DNA of 64,000 nucleotides from Tanypteryx hageni (taxonomy: Eukaryota > Arthropoda > Insecta > Odonata > Petaluridae). Positions 21,862 to 33,080 of this stretch are shown here, in pieces; the first letter of the stretch is position 1; every line of letters starts with the position of its first letter. A model generated the notes under the pieces. It was not told where the DNA came from and made no database searches. It saw nothing but the letters and a program-made list of their open reading frames with translations. The DNA lies in the NCBI GenBank assembly GCA_028673005.1, contig CM054116.1, positions 130,611,547 through 130,675,546 of the forward strand, given 5' to 3'. The translations under genes were made by a program, and so were the position numbers.

Positions 21862-23953
21862 CCCTTATGTCAATAACCTGGTACCCCGGGTGCCCACTTG
21901 AGCACTTTTGTGAATTTTTTTGTTTCAGTGAGTTGTTTTTAAACCCCCCGGATCGTCGCGATTTAAACTTTTTAAAAGCGAAATATGCTTTTATATATTT
22001 GTTTTCCTCTTCCTGGAACCAAAAAAATATTGCGTCAAAATTCACGTATTCATTCTTAATATCCGGGTACCCGGGTGCCCACCTGTAGAAATATGAGATT
22101 TACGAACAATTATCTAATAAAGGAAAACATTTACAATACCATATAATTACAGGGATGATTAAATGAATAAAAACCAATGTCTATATGAAGAAAAACAATA
22201 ATAATTATTTATTTAAGAACATTCTTTACATTTTGTTATTGTTATCGCATGCTCGTCGCAGACAGGATTTTCGCATGCTATGCAAGATTTTCTTGTCTTT
22301 CTGCGCTTTTTTATCGCTGCTCTATAGCACAAGTGACATGATCCAGTGATAACTTTTCTTCCGGTGTTATACAGTTTTGGTGCGGTTCCAGGCGGGACGT
22401 CCACAGGATTCATTTGACTGCCAAGGATGCTCTCAATGGCAAGCTTTGTTGCATAGTGTCTCATGACTTGCAAATTTTGAGATCGATCTTCGATGATGGG
22501 TGAAGCAAGCTCTTCACTGAGCTGTCTCAGAAATAACCTGCGCTGATTGCTTTTTTCGGGAGCATTTTATTATTTTCATAATAAATAATGTAAGCAGCAA
22601 GGCTGGCGATATCTATGACGTTGAAGAAAAGAGCGAGTGGCCACCTGTACGTACGCCGATGAGTCGTATATCTACCTAACATTTGATCCATAGTATCAAC
22701 TACACACTTGTATTTATTGTAGTAAAGAATCATCTCTGGCCTTTTCTTCGCATCATCGGATACTGACATTTCTGAGTGCATCGTGGAGAGTAAGATAACT
22801 GCTTTATTTTTTTTTCGACACATAGGAGCAAAGAGCTGCTTTCTCGTGGAATCCGAAGAGCGTCGAAAATTCTTCTCTCGTTTTGGAGGGAGCCATTGCC
22901 TCAGGAATGTAAGCTTTGTTTTTTTTTTCAAGTTCCAACAAGTGTCAAGTTCCAAGATAGCGGATGTTTGGCTACGGGCAAAGATGTAAAGAAATTGTCC
23001 ATACAAATGTTTCTTCCAGATCCTTTATAATTCGCTGCAAGTTCTTTTACCACTCTATCGCCCTGTTTGACCTCACCTGCATTTCCTGTTTTCCCAGTAT
23101 AAATCAAACCATTTAGTAGATAGGCATTCTAGATTCTATGGCTCGCACTTGTTCTGTTACGCGTTGTGCGGGATATCAGTCCTCGTCGTCGCTGTCTGAC
23201 GGCACGCCACTTTCAGCATCTGACTCACCCAATAATTGTTTCAAATACAGATCCATTTCTTCAGGACTCAATCTATAAAACAAATGCACAGTTCAAATAA
23301 TGCTAATTATATGCTGCTATGTATGCTTTTATAAAAGATAAAAAATTTTCTTATATCTTACATTGCAAACTCTGCCTTCGATAATTCTTCCATAGCGACT
23401 TTGCTCGTCTTCCGTAAAAAAATAGCATACACGGCTTATGTACTAGCACAAGTTATGATAATCACCAGTTATTTATATTATTACACACACTTTAAAGGTG
23501 ATGAACAATAACGTTCCCGCTAAGCTAACATGCGCGCGGTAACGGTTGCGAACAGTCACACTTTCTCACTGAACAAAAACGTATTTCTTTGTGCACGGAT
23601 GAATATACACTGAGCCAGTGCTGAACACGCTCTTCCTTATAAGCTACAATGCACGAATATGCCCCTCTTTTCGTTCGGTTTCGTGTGTTGAATAGCTGCA
23701 GAACGTTAGAGCCTAAAACAGACCGCGCGGTAACCTGAGATATTCTATTCAAGACCCCTTTTGATTAAGCTGAAATGGCCTATATATCTGGCAACAATGT
23801 CTTGGCCTCTCTTATAGGTAGCAGCTGACGAGTATAAACTCGTGAGAATAAGGTACCCGAAATAAAAAGCGTTTATTATAAGAATTCTGCAGGTGGGCAC
23901 CCGGGTACCCGGATATTGAACAACGTTGTGAATTCCGGTTATTGACATAAGGG
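21862..23953 (-). mobile_element. piggyBac-family DNA transposon, complete ends, decayed inside
   Basis: A 17-bp perfect terminal inverted repeat, CCCTTATGTCAATAACC, is flanked on both sides by TTAA (21858-21861 and 23954-23957), the piggyBac target duplication. A subterminal motif, GGGTACCCGGGTGCCC, lies at about 22065 and, inverted, at about 23895, with a variant GGTACCCCGGGTGCCC at 21880. Length is 2,092 bp, somewhat short for an autonomous member. It carries a minus-strand transposase pseudogene with an internal deletion. The perfect ends and TTAA show that the insertion was by transposition. Confidence 0.95.
22213..23393 (-). pseudogene. piggyBac transposase pseudogene (DDE_Tnp_1_7)
   Basis: The transposase would excise the element precisely at TTAA using a DDE/DDD catalytic triad. 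The start ATG is at 23393. A short first exon ends at 23362 and an apparent 89-bp intron (23361-23273, GT..AG) is followed by the usual acidic N-terminus (SPEEMDLYL, then ESDAES and SDSDDED), which stops at 23176. The next conserved segment (about 23135-22985) holds the second catalytic region, CMDNFFTS; most of the domain between, including the first aspartate, is missing. Then come KKRPEMILYYNKYK, VDTMDQM (third Asp) and RWPLALFFNVIDIA. A frameshift near 22550 (A6 run) leads to the C-terminal Cys-rich cross-brace finger (CHLC, CIAC, CDEH, CKEC). Non-functional. Confidence 0.9.
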
Positions 23954-23957
23954 TTAA

Positions 23958-24285
23958 ACAATTCCTTAAATGAATAAAAATTGAAGAGATCATTTATAAA
24001 TTAAAAAGTTCCATTCGCACCTATGGCTATCAGCTCTTATTATTTCTTATTCATGGAGATTTGCATAAAACCTCTTCCACTATTCCATTTTCTGGTATTT
24101 ATTATATATATAAATCGCTCTCGTGAGTGCCAAAAGTATTATATTTTACTGAGGATCAAAGTTTTTAATTAAACTAATTTAAAAACAATTAAAGCAATAT
24201 GTCCCTTTTTAATAGATAAACCTCATCGAATACTCTCCTTCAGCAGTTTCCCATCCTATTCTTCCCCTCTTCCTGCTCCTTTCTT
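23958..24285. other. Non-coding stretch
   Basis: AT-rich; nothing recognised. Confidence 0.4.
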
Positions 24286-24453
24286 CCCACCACGCCACTC
24301 CACCACGCCACCCTCACCACTCCACTCCACCACGCTCTCCACCGCGCCACTCCAACACGCCACTCCACCACGCCAATCCACCACGCCACTCCACCACGCC
24401 ACTCCACCACGCCACTCCACAACGCCACTCCACCACGCCACTCCACCACTCCC
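24286..24453. repeat. 13-bp minisatellite (CACCACGCCACTC)n
   Basis: About 12-13 tandem copies of a 13-bp unit, with variants such as CAACACGCCACTC and a few units of altered length on the left. Frames through it on the minus strand read a repeating Trp/Arg/Gly/Val peptide and are not genes. Confidence 0.92.
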
Positions 24454-24949
24454 TACACTCGCCTTTCTCTTCTCTCAAATTCACATTCCACATTCTATAT
24501 TCCTATTGTTCTTTTTCCACTTTGATGTACACTCGTGCACTTTGCGATTTCAACATTTGAACCTGTGAGTGAGTAATACTTCATTAGCCGAAACAAATCA
24601 AGGGAGCCCGCTGGTTTAACATCTGTTAGTAAAGTTTTCCCTCGAAAGTAGAATATTTCATTTTTTAGAGTATTTTTTGGAGTGCATTGCCAAAATGAAT
24701 AGCATCCTAAGTGGGTATGATCGATCAGAAAAGCGAATTCAGTTTTTGTATTATTATACTTAAATTCCATTGTTTTAAGATAATAATCGCTGCTACGCCC
24801 GACTTCAAAAATACTCTGTTAATTACCATTGCTTCGCGCTCTAACACTTCCATTTTCTACCTCGGCTTCCCAGCGATGATTAACTCCGCCATTATGGATA
24901 TGAGAATCTCTCTCTCTCCCCCACAATAAAAGACTCATCGAAAATCATA
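24454..24949. other. Non-coding stretch
   Basis: Mixed AT-rich sequence. The 91-codon minus frame has no recognised domain. Confidence 0.4.
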
Positions 24950-25270
24950 TTTATTTGCCTCACGAATGCGACGCGAGAAGACAACTTTCCGCGTTTTTTT
25001 CTGAGATCGGCGAAAATCCCGCGATATTCAAATCGATCCGTAAAAAAAATATCCAAGAGCTGCGCAACGGAGAGCGCACGAGGAAGCGGGCATGGGGGAT
25101 AAGAGCGCCTTGCAATCAGCGTTCGACCTCCAAGGATACAAGTATTGCAACGTGCTCGCAGAAAAAAGCGTCGCTCCGAATTTCGGGATTAATCCACCTT
25201 TTAATTCCGAACGTTTCAATGCGATTTCCTCCCTCGTTGCACGACGAATCGACGATAGTAATTGGAAGGC
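24950..25270. other. CpG-rich segment of unknown nature
   Basis: Rich in CG dinucleotides (GCGACGCG, TCGGCG, GCGCACG) at moderate overall GC. Overlapping frames of 60-107 codons are open on both strands but match nothing I recognise. Together with the GA/CT tracts that follow it could mark a host regulatory region. Confidence 0.35.
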
Positions 25271-25329
25271 GTAATTAGTGCTCGTTCGTTTCGTGTAGAG
25301 AAAGAGAAAATCACGGATACCGGTGCGAG

Positions 25330-26190
25330 GGGAATGAGAGGGGGGAGGACGGGTTATAGGAGGGGGGGAGCGGAGAGGGGGAGAGGAAACTCACGACACC
25401 GAAGGCTCTCGCGTACAACACGGGTTTCCTCGTCTCTGGAGTTCATTAGTCGGTGAAAGCGATGAGAAGCGCTTCGTCCTGGAAAAGGGGGTAGGTCACG
25501 GGGTGTGTTGGGGAGTAAGTAGGGAGGAGGGAGAGACTGAGCTGAAGTCCTATGTCTGGAGAGGAGGGGGGGGGGGGGGGCGGTCTCCCTCTACGACCGA
25601 CCCATACGACCGCCCCATACGACCGCCTCATACGACCGCCCCATCCGACCGTCCCATTATCCCCACTACCCGCTAACAAAGACGAATGGCTCCCGGGATG
25701 AGAGAGGGATCGGGTGTCTCACGACTCTGACCCCGTGCGCCCTTTCCTCCTCTTTTTTCTCTCCCTCTCTTTCTATCTCCTCCTCCCTTCTCCCTCCTCA
25801 TACTCTCACCTTCACTCCCGATATCGCCTCCCCCCGGCGCGCACCCTAATGTGCGACCCCCACCCCCCTGTCGACTCCGTCGCTTAAGCGACCTCCACAC
25901 ACCCGCCGACTCGCACCTGATAAGGGGGCCTAAGGCCTCAATTTAGATCCACAGGCCTCTCCCTCTCTCTTGAGACTCGCGGAAACTTACTTGAATTTGT
26001 TCCAAGTTTGAAGGCTGCCACAGAGAATGACGGGAGGAGAGTGGGAAGGAGGGAAATGGAGGAAGGAAGGAGGTGGAGGAAGTAGGGAGGGGGGAGTAGG
26101 GAGGTGGGGGAAGGATGTGAAGAGGAGTGGTAGGAGAGAGGAGGAGAAATAGGGAGGGGAGAACTGAGGGAGAGAGGGAAGGGAAAGAAA
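25330..26190. repeat. G-run, 13-bp minisatellite and GA/CT tracts
   Basis: A GA/GGGG-rich stretch (25330-25560) ends in a run of 15 G at 25566-25580. Five copies of a 13-bp unit (CGACCGCCCCATA and variants) follow at 25594-25658. A pyrimidine-rich tract occupies about 25740-25870 and a purine-rich tract about 26030-26190. Frames through these are low-complexity. Confidence 0.85.
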
Positions 26191-26422
26191 AAATTTCGAT
26201 GCAATGTGTGCCAATACACGCACATTCATATACTCCCTAAATTGTGAGACACCCTCGTTTGGAAGCATATGATCTAGTAGGCGACGGCAGACTGGATTTT
26301 ATTGTCTGCACTTATGTGATCTGATTCAAAAGATCAGGTGACGCTAAGTTGCGTCAAGAGCGATCGAACCACGCTGCAATTATTAACAAGTAGGGATGCA
26401 CACAGTTTTCCCGTGGTACAGA

Positions 26423-27321
26423 AGTGCTTTTCGTCAAATTCGCCATTGTATAATCGTATACTAATATATTTGCTTTGAAATCAGAAAATTAATTTTCCTT
26501 ATATTGTGGCAACACTGCTTTTTAGATCCGTTTTAAGCATGTTCATCTCGTTTTCCCATTCTATACTCGCCCTACACGATTTTTTAACATCTGTGCCAGT
26601 CAATACCTATCAAATTCATAGTTACAAAAAAATTCTAACCTTGATATTGTGGTAGTCTTGTTTAGTCGACCCGGTTGAAAAATGATATTTTGGTTATTTA
26701 ATTATATGAAGATTATATGGGTATACCATATTGGATTATCCTTGCGGTAATTTCTCTAGAAATCTTATATACAGAATTTAGTTGAAATTCGTTCAGGCAA
26801 TTCCTTCCAAATCCGTAATTACTGAATGAATTTTATTTGTAAGTGCGGCACCCCTGTTCGGTTTATCTGGTCCAAATATGTTATTATGGTTTTGTATATA
26901 TGTGTACATTACAAATTATAAATTTGGTTAAAATTGATGTAAACAGTTCAACACAAATCTTCTAAAGAGAAATTTTTTATTACTTGTATTGTGGCAGCCC
27001 TGATTTATATATCTTCATTCAAAATATCGATTTTGTTTTTAAATGTTGCACTCCTTCTTCATACTAAATTTCGTTGAAATCAGTTCTTCCAATTCCTTCC
27101 AAATTCATTATTACCGAAAGGTTTAATTTTGTAATTGTGGAAACCCTGCTGAGTTGATCTGGTCGAAGTATTCCATTTAAGTCGTATATTTTTATGTGAT
27201 AATTCTATATACCAAATTTGGTTGACATCGGTTCAGCCAATTCTTCCCTGATATATGCGCACGGACGGACGGACGGACATCACAAAGATAATAGTGCTTT
27301 TCAGCAATGACGAAAAGCACT
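26423..27321. mobile_element. TIR element built of ~140-bp internal repeats
   Basis: A perfect 14-bp inverted repeat, AGTGCTTTTCGTCA, bounds an 899-bp segment. Inside, a diverged unit recurs about five times, each with a TTGTGGCA-CCCTG-like string (about 26505, 26645, 26842, 26989 and 27135). Most are followed by GTTGAAATCGGTTCAGCCAATTCC-like sequence, shown here only as the core GTTGA(A/C)AT. The right end has a (GGAC)4 run at 27262. No coding frame. Target duplication unclear. A non-autonomous DNA transposon is the likeliest class. Confidence 0.6.
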
Positions 27322-27454
27322 AAAAAGCAAATATCGCAGTGTATTTCAGCTGCAGTCCATGCCAATCTCTGCATTATCGACAGAGAGAAACACGAAGTCG
27401 GTTCTTGAAACGACTATTCATGCAAGTGTTGCTTTAAATAGAAAGAAATAGACT

Positions 27455-27592
27455 TCAGAAATATAATAACTTAGTTTTTTCCTGCAATACTTTTATTAGA
27501 GGGACTTGGTCTAGATTTCGACGCTTTATATCTAGAGCGAATCCCTCTAATGAAAGTATTGCAGGAATTTACTAAGTTATTTTTATTTCTGA
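27455..27592. repeat. 138-bp foldback palindrome
   Basis: Arm 1 (27455-27504) and arm 2 (27541-27592) are near-perfect reverse complements; both contain CCTGCAATACTTT and ATTAGAGGGA in opposite orientation. The 36-bp centre has its own TCTAGAT / ATCTAGA pair. A GGCCGAAACGGTTGG string lies just outside at about 27616. It is probably a foldback element or the inverted end of a larger retroelement. Confidence 0.85.
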
Positions 27593-28254
27593 ATTTTGGT
27601 TTTGTACAAAGTGACGGCCGAAACGGTTGGCTGTAGAAATAGACGTATTCATCAGATGTAATAGTGCTTCTTGCGACGTAATGGAAAAATATATCCGTAA
27701 GCCGCTGATTAAATGGTGGCAGAATACAAACGAAACATTTTCTGAAGACATTTTCAAAATAGTAGATTTATCTCCAGGTAGATAAATTTATAGACAAAAA
27801 TCCATCAACGAGATTGCAATCCCAAAAATTCGAGTTATATAGCAGTTAAACCTTCGCCACGGTACGCTATGAAATTTCCTAAAATGCGTTTATTAAAGAA
27901 AATGTCAACCCATCAGGAATGTTTCTGAAAATAGTGACCAGGAATAACTTATATTCGTCACATAAAATATTAAAAATAATACCGAAACAAACAAGGATAT
28001 AAAGACCGTGATAAGGGATGATTTTTAAAAGAGATGAAACATTAAAAAGACGACGAAACGTTGCTATAAAACTAATAAACCTTATGATTCCACTTGAAAT
28101 ATTAAAAAACTAGTGTAATTGCCCGTCAAATATGACAGGTATGCGTGATTTAAGTATTAGGTTAAAATAAAATTGAAATAAACAATTAATGAAACCAAGG
28201 CACTAAAAAGTAAGCAATAAATATAAAACTCACATAATTGAGTATCCCACATAG
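27593..28254. other. Non-coding stretch
   Basis: AT-rich. Starts with the GGCCGAAACGG string that may belong to the adjacent foldback element; nothing else recognised. Confidence 0.4.
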
Positions 28255-28337
28255 TAAAAATAGTTTTGGGCGAATAGAAATTGTATGACAAAGAAATACA
28301 TTACGCTATACAATTCTTATATGACCAAAACTATTTT
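28255..28337. repeat. 83-bp imperfect hairpin
   Basis: Arms of ~31 bp (AAAAATAGTTTTGG...AATTGTAT and its complement) surround a loop of ~20 bases. The size resembles a microRNA precursor, but the AT-rich arms with central mismatches suit a tiny MITE equally well. No expression evidence can be had from sequence. Confidence 0.5.
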
Positions 28338-29612
28338 TAATTTAGGAACATTTAATTTTGTCTCTCTCTCTCTCCTCCTCTCTCTCCTATTATACCATCA
28401 TAAAAGTATTCCCAATATGTTTGTTTTCTATATGAAAAATCAGTAAAATCAAATCAGTGTTTTTGAAAGTTATATTTGTTTTAATTATATTGTTCGAATA
28501 TTATTATTAGAGAGGCCAAATGATTATCAAAATATTTCCTGATAAGAGGAAAAGCGATATGATAAGATATAATATACGAAGAATCGATAGAAATATACTT
28601 GAAATATTTGTGAAAATTATAAGTTATTTAAAACTTATAGAATCTAACTTAATAATTGAATTAACATATTAACTATTTTTAACGCCTAAAAACAGGATAA
28701 AACGTGAATGAACAGTCCATTTACCATCAAAGGAAAATGTGTAGTAACTTACTATGAACTAAATACTTACATGAACTGCACTGAGTTTTAACTATATTTT
28801 AAGATTGCGCTTTTCTTTTAACTATAGTAGTTTTGAATTTTTTCGGAAAATTGGGTTTATTTAAAGAAATTTAAATAAAAGTCACAAAGTATTATTTTTT
28901 CAATCTTATTAGGTATTCAGTTCGAAATATTTTCAATATTATCATTATATAAATCTATTGAAAATTACGTTATATTTAGTTTTATGAATTCCCTCCAATT
29001 GGCAATGGCACATGATTCGATCGTATAAAATGTTTTATAATGAATTATAATTTATTATTGTTATTTTTGTACTGCAGCTCCTATACAAATACTACGTCCT
29101 CTTTCTCCATTTCTGTTCATTTCCATTATTTTTACCTTCCTCAGTCTAATTATTTAATAGATTCAGTATATGCTTTATACCAGTGTATAAAAGCCTTATC
29201 CGTATTAAAGCACTAAAATGGCGCATTTATTAAGCATGAATATGAGGTCAAGAATAGAATTCAACATTTGGGCTAACAATAGCCCAATATAAATAAAATG
29301 CGTGAAAACGTACAAATATCGTATTAAAACGTAATTTTTGGAGATTTACGAATTAGATTTAAAAATTTTCTTTGCATAACGAAGCTAAATACCGCATCTA
29401 TGAGATATTTTAAAATGTAAACGAAAAAGAACTCCATGTCAGAAAATGACTTTTTGCGTGTTTCATATTTGCGATGCGAACTTATAACTCCGATAAATAT
29501 AAGATGCACTGCAAAAATAACTATTAAAATAACAATAGAAATAGTTAATTACTAAAAATGTCAATGTGAAGTTAACTTAAGATAATTTAATAAAAAATAC
29601 GATATTAATTAC
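28338..29612. other. AT-rich non-coding stretch
   Basis: Contains a (TC)n run at about 28360-28388. Otherwise AT-rich with nothing recognised. Confidence 0.4.
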
Positions 29613-30352
29613 AAAAAAATCTTATGTGGCCACCACATGACTATCTCCATACCTGTATTATTTCCAAAATTCCAAATAGGTTGAATGATGATAAATATTT
29701 TAAGGAACTGCGAGGAAAATTTAAAGGCTTTGCAAAGAACAGAAATAAACTCAAACCGCAGTCTTCTGGTATTGAATACAGCCGGGAAGCTCCAACAATT
29801 AAGAAAATAAAAAGGAGCGTTACTAAGACGTAACTAAGCGTAAAGTGTTTACAATATTCGCCGGCAGGTGGTGTGGTGGTGGGATCTAAATTAATTAGTT
29901 TTTAAAATATCTCTTAAACAATACATTATATGGAAAATATTTCGGACAAACGTAGAAAATTTAATTTCCTACAATCTTTATTCCAGTATCTTTGTACATT
30001 TATCCAATATTAAAGCAAATCTAAAAAAACGATGTGACAAGAGTAAACACCTATTTTCGGTTTACCAAATTTTATCAGAAACTAATCAGGTCTTATACAC
30101 GAAAAGGATTGTCAGATATAAAATTTCGCGTTGACCTGATTAATAATTTTTCAATTAGAGCACCCACAAAATTCCGATCGCAGACGGACACACGCACGCA
30201 TGCACCCACACAAAAACCCGCAGAGAGGATCGGGAAAATACTCAAAACGTGTACAGGAGGCCTTAAAACATGTGTTTCCGTTGAAATCTCGAAGTCGATT
30301 ACTTCATGAAAACAAAACTTTCTCTATACATCGTATACGGAGAAAGTAAAAA
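29613..30352 (-). repeat. Family A interspersed repeat, copy 3
   Basis: Reverse-complement copy of the repeat at 11262. It begins ATGTGGCCACCACATGAC and ends GGAGAAAGTAAAAA, with AACAATTAAGAAAATAAAAAGG, GGTGGTGTGGTGG, ATCTCTTAAACAAT and the AAATTTAATTTCCTACAA inverted motif in order. At the microsatellite position of the family it carries a short ACACGCACGCATGCACCCACAC run. Overlapping 69- and 91-codon frames are repeat sequence, not genes. Confidence 0.8.
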
Positions 30353-32170
30353 TTCGGGCGTCCTCTCTCTCGTAATAAAGCGCTCAAAGCACGCTTTCCT
30401 TTTATATAAGGAAGAGAATGAAATCCCGAGGTTTAAAGATGACACTGTCGGCAAGGCAACATATTGTTAAAAAGCTTACATTTATTCCAATAAATGTGAC
30501 TTAAACGTGTAACAAAAGGGATTTAGAATAATCAATTGTGATGTTAAATCCGGAGCCTCTGCCGCTGTTAAATTGGTAAGGCAAGGATTGAGTTATAGCA
30601 TAGTTACGAAGAACCAGGCAGGTCCACAGAAAGAACTCTACAGAAGGAAAATTTTGGAAGCCTTACCACGAAGCAAACTGAAAAACGACATATTAGAAGC
30701 ACAAGTTTAGTTCGCAAGCTCAGCTTCGACATGCTACACCCTAAAACGTGGAAAGGAAATTTAGTTAAACTCAAACCAATTCAGGATCGTTAATTTTCAT
30801 TTTTTCTCTGCAAGTTTCCAAAAGCGCACGGTAGGGCATTTTTTTGCACCTTCAGTCTGAAAAAAACCTCTATTAACTTTAATTATTCTCACCGAGAAAA
30901 AGAACTCGTTGTATCTTTATATCGTAGCCGTCATTTTTAAGCATGATGAATTTTTTCAGCAGGTGAATAGAATCAGTAATCCAACTGAAAAATAAAGCTG
31001 CGCGAGACCGTGCGGATCGAGCAATGTGAGCGAAAATGGAAGTTAGTGAGCAAAGCGGGCAGAGGGCAGATCCCTCAGTGAAATAATGAAATTTATTAGT
31101 CTATTGAAATGTACCAGTTTAATATCAAAAGAGAGTATCATGAGGAACTTGAGAATAGTGTAAAATTACGCATACGGCGTTAAGGTGCCTGACCAAGGAA
31201 GTTGAAACGTCTTCGTGATTTGAGAAAGAAATGAGATTGACTATCTAACTGTATTCCATATTTGGTATGGTGCTTGAGATAATGTTTCGCGAAAAATATT
31301 TAATTTTATTAATTTTAAACTGTTCATCATTATGCATTTTTGTGTGCTTGAATAGAGCTAACCGACTTTGTGGTACTAAATCAAAATAGAATTGCTTTAG
31401 TTCTTACAAAGGAAACATACTACATTGCGACATTGCATAAGAAAGAAAATTTCTCCTCTCTGAAATTTACTTTTTTGGTTAACGAGAAAAATTACGCTCA
31501 ATATTAAAGAATAATAAAGAAAAAATATCTTACACACATGAAGGAATTGGATGCAGAAATTATTTTTTAATTTAATTGCATTGGTTTTTCTAGACATTTT
31601 CACATAAATGTGACTAATATTTTTGAATGATTTAAATGGTGTAAACGTAAAGAATAAAAAAAATCCTTCCGCCATTGAATGGAGCATGGGACATGGAGTC
31701 CGTATTTCACCTTTAATCTGCCTAAAAATGGGATTAGCAGAAAGAATAAAAATAGATCTTCAAGGTAAAACATATCGTACCTTTATTGCGTTTCCAAGAA
31801 ATCCTAGTTTGCACATTTTGTTGAAGTTTGCCACCATGTTGGGATCGAATTTAGTGCTGCGGAATAGTTTTGCAAGGAGTAAAGTTTTCAAGACGCTTCT
31901 CCGGCGAGGCGTTTCTCATTCAGCATGGAACTGGCCCAGGAAATGTGTGTCGAACGATCCGAGAACCTAAATTGCCTCGATCGCAAGAGAATCGTCAAAA
32001 TGATATGGAATAGAAGGGAGACAACCAGCCGGAAAAAAAGAATCGAATCCCTCACATCCGGTGGCTATCGACTACCATCGATCTGTGACACAATTACATC
32101 CACACAATTCTTAATTAATGCTTTTTACACACGCTTGAAGCTCTACAATTCTGTTTCAAGGCACCTTCCC
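30353..32170. other. Non-coding stretch, nothing recognised
   Basis: AT-rich. A 115-codon frame at 31623 and a 96-codon frame at 31397 (minus) overlap each other and show no domain. A mildly CpG-containing part begins at about 31890. Confidence 0.4.
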
Positions 32171-32264
32171 GGAGCTCAGCTTCCCTCTCTCTCTCTTCGT
32201 GGCGTCCATTGTCGCACTAATTGGGTTCGAAATCTACAACAGTCGCACGCTGAGAGAGCGAGGA

Positions 32265-32505
32265 AGAAAAGGGCGAGGAGGGAAGGGCGAGGAGGGAAGG
32301 GCGAGAAGGGGAGGGCGAGGAGGGAAGGGCGAGGAGGGAAGGGCGAGGAGGGAAGGGCGAGGAGGGAAGGGCGAGGAGGGAAGGGCGAGGAGGGAAGGGC
32401 GAGGAGGGGAGGGCGAGGAGGGAAGGGCGAGGAGGGAAGGGCGAGGAGGGAAGGGCGAGGAGGGAAGGGCGAGGAGGAAAGGGCGAGGAGGGAAGGGCGA
32501 GATGG
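32265..32505. repeat. 14-bp minisatellite (GAAGGGCGAGGAGG)n
   Basis: About 17 tandem copies of a 14-bp G-rich unit with few variants (GAGGGG or GGAAA at some units). As 14 is not a multiple of three and the unit has no stop codon on either strand, every frame stays open and each plus-strand frame reads the same 14-residue Arg/Gly/Glu/Lys peptide repeat. The open frames of 120-280 codons here are therefore artefacts. Confidence 0.95.
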
Positions 32506-32754
32506 GGGCAGGGAGAGAGTGGACCGAGAAAAGGGAAGAGGAGCAGCAGGGGAAATTCGCGTGCGTGTGTGTGTATCGCCATACGGTGCTAGCACACCTC
32601 TCTCTTTCTCGTTCCACCTTTCAACTCTCCATCTCCCTCCCCATTGCTCTCATTCTCTCCTCGTTGCTTACTTATTCGCGCTAATCCATGCTATTCCGCT
32701 TCGGCCGTTCGCAGCCCCACACCCTTATTTTCCTCTCTCTCTCTCTTTCTCCAT

Positions 32755-33080
32755 TCCACTCTCCGCTTAGCGACAACAGAAGCGAGAATTAATCCGCTTC
32801 GACGTCGGATTCGCGTTAGTGGCGAAGAGAAGCCCTTGCAAAACGAAAGCGATCCGTCGCCTCTGTACTTTGGAAGAGGGAGAACGATTGCGGTTATCGG
32901 TCGCGATCGAAGATGTCGCCGAGGGGCAATCGAGAAAAAGGCGATGAGAAAATAGAGACCTTTAGACGGAATTAAATAGCCACGAAAAAAATAGATCGTT
33001 CGGCGAATAACGGCGAGAATCGATTTTCTTCGACGAGCTTATGCATTTTAATGAGCAAACCTATAATGCGAAACGTCGCT
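32755..33080. other. CpG-rich segment beside minisatellite
   Basis: Dense in CG dinucleotides at moderate GC (TCGACGTCGG, CGGTCGCGATCG, TCGCCGAGG). No recognisable coding motif. It resembles the CpG-rich patches at 24.95 and 62.15 kb and may be regulatory host DNA. Confidence 0.35.

Noticed and set aside
31925..32770. 281-codon frame and partners on both strands
   Set aside because: Generated by the 14-bp minisatellite at 32265-32505.
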